64,000 nt of DNA from Mucilaginibacter lappiensis. Its GTDB lineage: Bacteria; Bacteroidota; Bacteroidia; Sphingobacteriales; Sphingobacteriaceae. Shown in pieces: positions 60,595 through 64,000 of this stretch (its first letter is position 1; every line of letters begins with the position of its first letter). The DNA is taken from contig NZ_FTMG01000009.1 of NCBI RefSeq assembly GCF_900155965.1, positions 62,001 to 126,000 of the forward strand. The letters are read 5' to 3'. The notes beneath the pieces were generated by a model. It was not told the DNA's origin and searched no databases. It was given only the letters and a program-made list of their open reading frames with translations. The position numbers and the translations under genes were made by a program.

Positions 60595-61923
60595 ATGTTA
60601 GCCATCCTTGGCGCTGGCGAAAGCGGTGTGGGTGCGGCATACCTTGCCCAGCAGCAGGGTTATGATGTTTTTGTTTCGGATTTTGGCGCTATTGCCGATA
60701 ACTATAAAAAACAACTGCAGGATTGGAATATCCGTTTTGAGGAAAATCAACATACCGAGGCTGAAATACTGAACGCGGTTGAAGTGATCAAAAGTCCGGG
60801 GATCCCAGAAAAAGCTCCTATTGTTAAAAAGCTGCGTGAAAAAGGCATTCCTGTTATTTCTGAAATAGAATTTGCAGGCAGGTATTGCCATGCAAAGATC
60901 ATCGGAATCACGGGCTCAAACGGGAAAACTACTACCACCAGCCTAACCTACCATATCCTTAAAAACGCGGGATTAAATGTGGGTTTGGCGGGTAACATTG
61001 GTAAAAGCTTTGCTTACCAGGTAGCTACTGAAAAATTTGAATATTATGTGTTGGAGCTAAGCAGCTTTATGCTGGATGATATGTACCGGTTTAAGGTTGA
61101 CATTGCTGTTTTGCTCAATATTACGCCTGATCATTTAGACAGGTACGATTACAAGCTGGAAAACTACGCGGCATCAAAATTCCGTGTTACGCAGAATCAA
61201 ACAACGGCTGATTATTTTATTTACTGCGCCGATGATCCGGAAACCATCAAAGGGATGACCAGGCGTATGTTTGAAGCACAGCAATTACCCTTTTCAATTG
61301 AAACTAAGATTAAACCGGGAGCATATCTCGAAAACGACAATATTGTCATCAACACACAACAAGAACATTTTCAAATGTCAATTAAAGAATTAGCCCTGCA
61401 GGGCAAGCACAACATTTACAACTCCATGGCATCAGGTATTGTATCAAAGGTGTTGGAGCTGCGCAACGAAACGATGAGAGAGAGCATGGGCAACTTTAAA
61501 AACATCGAGCACAGGCTGGAGTCGGTTGGCAAAATATCGGGCATTAGTTTTATTAATGACTCTAAAGCCACCAACGTTAACTCAACCTGGTATGCGCTGG
61601 AAAGCATGACTACTGATGTGGTATTGATCCTGGGTGGTGTTGACAAAGGGAACGACTACAGTATGTTGAAACAGCTGGTAAAGCAAAAAGTAAAAGCCAT
61701 TGTGTGTTTAGGCAAGGACAACAAGCGTATCCATGATGCCTTTGAAGATGATGTGGAAGTGATCGTAAATACAGGTTCGGCGCAGGAAGCAGCACAAGTG
61801 GCATTTCACCTGGCCGAAAAAGGCGATACCGTATTGTTGTCGCCAGCTTGCGCCAGTTTTGATCTGTTTAAAAATTATGAAGATCGCGGCAATCAATTTA
61901 AAGCCGCGGTAAGGGAATTGTAG
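60595..61923 (+). CDS. murD: UDP-N-acetylmuramoyl-L-alanine:D-glutamate ligase
   Basis: The longest frame begins at 60547, but its first 16 residues are a translated repeat array. The family start is the ATG at 60595 (MLAILGAGESGVGAAYLAQQ), which I choose (442 residues). Motifs: IIGITGSNGKTTTTSLTYHI (P-loop, about residue 105), ISFINDSKATNVNSTWYALE and LLSPACASFDLFKNYEDRGN. It adds D-glutamate to the stem peptide. Confidence 0.96.
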   Translation: MLAILGAGESGVGAAYLAQQQGYDVFVSDFGAIADNYKKQLQDWNIRFEENQHTEAEILNAVEVIKSPGIPEKAPIVKKLREKGIPVISEIEFAGRYCHAKIIGITGSNGKTTTTSLTYHILKNAGLNVGLAGNIGKSFAYQVATEKFEYYVLELSSFMLDDMYRFKVDIAVLLNITPDHLDRYDYKLENYAASKFRVTQNQTTADYFIYCADDPETIKGMTRRMFEAQQLPFSIETKIKPGAYLENDNIVINTQQEHFQMSIKELALQGKHNIYNSMASGIVSKVLELRNETMRESMGNFKNIEHRLESVGKISGISFINDSKATNVNSTWYALESMTTDVVLILGGVDKGNDYSMLKQLVKQKVKAIVCLGKDNKRIHDAFEDDVEVIVNTGSAQEAAQVAFHLAEKGDTVLLSPACASFDLFKNYEDRGNQFKAAVREL

Positions 61924-61930
61924 GTAAAGA

Positions 61931-61998
61931 GGTCCATAGTCTATGGTCGATAGTCAATGGAAAAAGAAAATAAGATCTATCGACCATGGTCCATGGAC
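61931..61998. repeat. Word-array inverted repeat (GGTCCATAGTC words)
   Basis: Left arm 61931-61954 and right arm 61975-61998 pair at about 19 of 24 positions. The words GTCCATAG, CTATGGTCGATAG and TCCATGGAC are themselves partly palindromic. The array begins eight bases after the murD stop and encodes the false N-terminal extension of the long ftsW frame. Confidence 0.75.
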
Positions 61999-62017
61999 AA
62001 AAAATAAAAGTAAGGCA

Positions 62018-63163
62018 ATGCACAGGATACTCAGTAATACAAAAGGCGACCGCTGGATATGGCTTATAGTCATATTGCTTTCTGTTATATCCCTGTTGGC
62101 GGTATACAGTTCAACCGGTACGCTGGCTTATAAGCGTGGCGTTGGGGTCGAGTCGATCCTGATGAAACACCTGGCTATGGTGGTAGGCGGTATCGCACTG
62201 ATGTATATTTCCCATAAGCTCGACTATCGATATTACGCAGGTATCTCCAAGGTCATGATGATCGTGACTATACCTTTGTTATTATACACATTGGTATTTG
62301 GTAGTCACATCAACAACGCCAGCCGCTGGATCAATATCCCGGTAATTGGCTTGAGTTTCCAGACATCCGATTTGGCTAAACTGGCTTTGATCACTTACCT
62401 GGCACGTACATTATCGCGCAAGCAGGAAAATATTAAGGATGTTAAAGAATCCTTCCTGCCCATAATGGGTTCTGTTTGCCTGGTGTTTATACTCATCGCG
62501 CTGGCCAACTTGTCAACCGCGCTAATGTTGTTTGGGGTTAGTATTTTACTGTTGATCATTGGTCGTATCAGTATTAAACAAATAGCGGTGGTGTGTGTAG
62601 CCGGATTTATATTGTTAATGGGCGTTTTGTTCTTAGGGCCGCGCCGTCACATGTACGCTACTCGTGTAAGTACATTCCTGCATCCTGAGCAAGCTAAGCC
62701 CGATAAATCGTTCCAGTCTGACCATGCTAAAATAGCTATCGCCAGCGGCGGGATATTTGGCAAAGGTCCGGGTAACAGTACCGAAAGAAATTATCTGCCA
62801 GAGTCCTACTCCGACGAAATATACGCCATTATTATTGAGGAGTATGGACTTGTAGGCGGGTTTGCCTTAATTGGCATTTACCTGTTTTTACTATACAGGT
62901 GTATAAAAATTGTGACGAAGGCCCCCAAGGCGTTTGGGGCCTTGCTGGCTTGTGGTTTAAGTTTCAGTTTAACCATACAGGCGTTTGCTAATATGGCGGT
63001 GGCAGTGGGTTTAGGTCCAGTAACAGGTGTCCCGCTACCATTTGTGAGTATGGGGGGGACGTCGATATTATTTACCAGTGTGGCGTTTGGTATCATATTA
63101 TCGGTAAGCCGTGATATTGAAGAACCCAAAAAAGTAGTGGTAGGAGAGATCAGAACGGCGTGA
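62018..63163 (+). CDS. ftsW: Division-specific SEDS glycosyltransferase FtsW
   Basis: A longer frame from 61943 reads through the repeat array; the family start is the ATG at 62018 (MHRILSNTKGDRWIWLIVIL, 381 residues). About ten helices. Conserved loops: NNASRWINIPVIGLSFQTSD, NLSTALMLFGVSILLL, and GKGPGNSTERNYLPESYSDE with a following IYAIIIEEYGLVGGF. It polymerises septal glycan from lipid II with the FtsI encoded upstream. Confidence 0.95.
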   Translation: MHRILSNTKGDRWIWLIVILLSVISLLAVYSSTGTLAYKRGVGVESILMKHLAMVVGGIALMYISHKLDYRYYAGISKVMMIVTIPLLLYTLVFGSHINNASRWINIPVIGLSFQTSDLAKLALITYLARTLSRKQENIKDVKESFLPIMGSVCLVFILIALANLSTALMLFGVSILLLIIGRISIKQIAVVCVAGFILLMGVLFLGPRRHMYATRVSTFLHPEQAKPDKSFQSDHAKIAIASGGIFGKGPGNSTERNYLPESYSDEIYAIIIEEYGLVGGFALIGIYLFLLYRCIKIVTKAPKAFGALLACGLSFSLTIQAFANMAVAVGLGPVTGVPLPFVSMGGTSILFTSVAFGIILSVSRDIEEPKKVVVGEIRTA

Positions 63164-63180
63164 GCTTAATTAGTGAGTTG

Positions 63181-63231
63181 GGATTTTTAGGATTTAGAGT
63201 TTAGGTTTTAGAATTTAGTTTTTAGAGTTTA
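63181..63231. repeat. Word array between ftsW and murG (GGATTTAG/GAATTTAG words)
   Basis: GGATTTTTAGGATTTAGAGT, then TTAGGTTTTAGAATTTAG and TTTTTAGAGTTTA: TTTAG(A/G) words run through 50 bases, head to tail. There is no second arm. The array fills the gap and ends seven bases before the murG ATG. Confidence 0.6.
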
Positions 63232-63237
63232 TAAAAA

Positions 63238-64000
63238 ATGGCAAAGAGAATAATAATTAGCGGTGGCGGAACAGGAGGACATATCTTCCCGGCTATTGCT
63301 ATTGCCAATGCTTTAAAAAATATTGACCCAACTATCGAGATATTGTTTGTTGGCGCTAACGGGCGCATGGAGATGGAAAAAGTTCCGGCTGCCGGCTATA
63401 AGATCATTGGTCTGGATATTCAGGGGATACAACGTAAATCAGTTTGGAAAAATGTGATGTTCCCCATTAAGCTAATGAACAGTGTGCGCCGGGCGCTTAA
63501 AATTATTAAAGATTTTAAACCCGACGCCGCAGTAGGTGTTGGAGGCTATGCTTCGGGGCCGTTATTATACGCGGCATCGTTAAAAAATATACCCTACCTC
63601 ATACAGGAACAAAATTCCTATGCAGGTATCACCAATAAGTGGCTGGGTAAAAACGCTCAAAAAATATGCGTGGCCTTTGACGGGATGGATAAGTTTTTCC
63701 CTGCCGAAAAAATTATTAAAACAGGTAACCCCATCCGCCGCGATTCGGTAAATGTGGCCGGTAAACATATGCAAGCCCTGGAATTGTTTAAGCTTTCGGC
63801 ATTTAAAAAAACAGTACTCATAACCGGCGGAAGTCTTGGTGCACGTACGCTAAACAATAGTATAGCTGCCGGTTTAGATAAATTGATTGCCGCTGATGTG
63901 CAGGTGATATGGCAAACTGGCAAATACTATTATAAACAGATCATTGAAAAATTAGGTGAAGACCATCACCCCGATGTGAAGATCAGGGAGTTTTTAACCC
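63238..64000 (+). CDS. murG: UDP-GlcNAc:lipid I transferase MurG (partial)
   Basis: The frame is open from the ATG at 63238 to the window edge, 254 residues. The start MAKRIIIISGGGTGGHIFPA-type glycine loop is read as RIIISGGGTGGHIFPAIAIA. GVGGYASGPLLYAASLKNIP, LIQEQNSYAGITNKWLGKNA and TVLITGGSLGARTLNNSIAA (start of the donor lobe) follow. It converts lipid I to lipid II at the inner membrane. The C-terminal third lies outside the window. Confidence 0.96.
   Translation, partial: MAKRIIISGGGTGGHIFPAIAIANALKNIDPTIEILFVGANGRMEMEKVPAAGYKIIGLDIQGIQRKSVWKNVMFPIKLMNSVRRALKIIKDFKPDAAVGVGGYASGPLLYAASLKNIPYLIQEQNSYAGITNKWLGKNAQKICVAFDGMDKFFPAEKIIKTGNPIRRDSVNVAGKHMQALELFKLSAFKKTVLITGGSLGARTLNNSIAAGLDKLIAADVQVIWQTGKYYYKQIIEKLGEDHHPDVKIREFLT

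Overview
The window is a chromosomal segment of a Bacteroidota bacterium, most likely a member of the Sphingobacteriaceae close to Mucilaginibacter. This rests on UpxY/Wza/Wzc-type capsule genes, SPII lipoproteins ending in CKK(D/N), TAnnTTTG-like promoter words with few Shine-Dalgarno sites, GG-leader peptides of Bacteroidetes type, and a dcw cluster in Bacteroidetes form (FtsL-like protein, FtsI with a C-terminal PASTA domain). The genus is an inference.

Layout. (1) 1-26429, minus strand: a long surface-polysaccharide operon. It reads Wza-like export lipoprotein, Wzc-like chain-length/tyrosine kinase, UpxY/NusG-type antiterminator, asparagine-synthase-like amidotransferase, GT4, Wzm and Wzt ABC exporter, acyltransferase 3, a two-lobed GT-A-like protein, GT2, an MBOAT/AlgJ-like O-acetylation pair, a run of GT4/GT2 enzymes, and a Wzy-like membrane protein cut by the window edge. 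(2) 26532-31471, plus strand: a GT2, a WecA-type initiating transferase, then gap, a GNAT acetyltransferase and pgk. (3) 31643-36465, minus strand: four tandem secreted GH18-type lipoproteins, two with a beta/gamma-crystallin-like tail. (4) 36877-48456: a TPP riboswitch with thiD, then a mixed region with a DUF6624 protein, a stand-alone LuxR HTH, a CocE-type hydrolase, a sulfatase, cupin, VOC and DUF2314 proteins, a polysaccharide deacetylase and a PepSY membrane protein, separated by repeat-rich gaps. (5) 48457-53300: an AT-rich accessory island with a C39-like/VKOR/thioredoxin fusion, two intact GG-leader peptides plus one decayed copy with a six-cysteine C-C-CC-C-C core, and an internally duplicated GT25-like protein. 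(6) 53344-64000: the dcw cell-wall and division cluster, from mraZ to murG (cut by the edge).

Two things stand out. First, at least fourteen intergenic gaps contain arrays in which a 7-10 base word is repeated with variation. Most fold back as long inverted repeats, two of them perfect over 26 bases. The word differs from site to site but the architecture recurs. One such element, between murE and mraY, carries a gene for a four-helix-bundle (S23/IVS-type) protein between its arms and so looks like a coding version of the others. Several arrays supply the stop codon, C-terminal residues or false N-terminal extensions of neighbouring genes, and one seems to have removed the start codon of a glycosyltransferase. 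Second, the accessory island looks like a maturation system for knottin-like, leader-directed peptides. An apparently inactive C39 leader-binding domain is fused to a disulfide-forming VKOR/thioredoxin, with a glycosyltransferase-like protein alongside, an arrangement that recalls glycocins.
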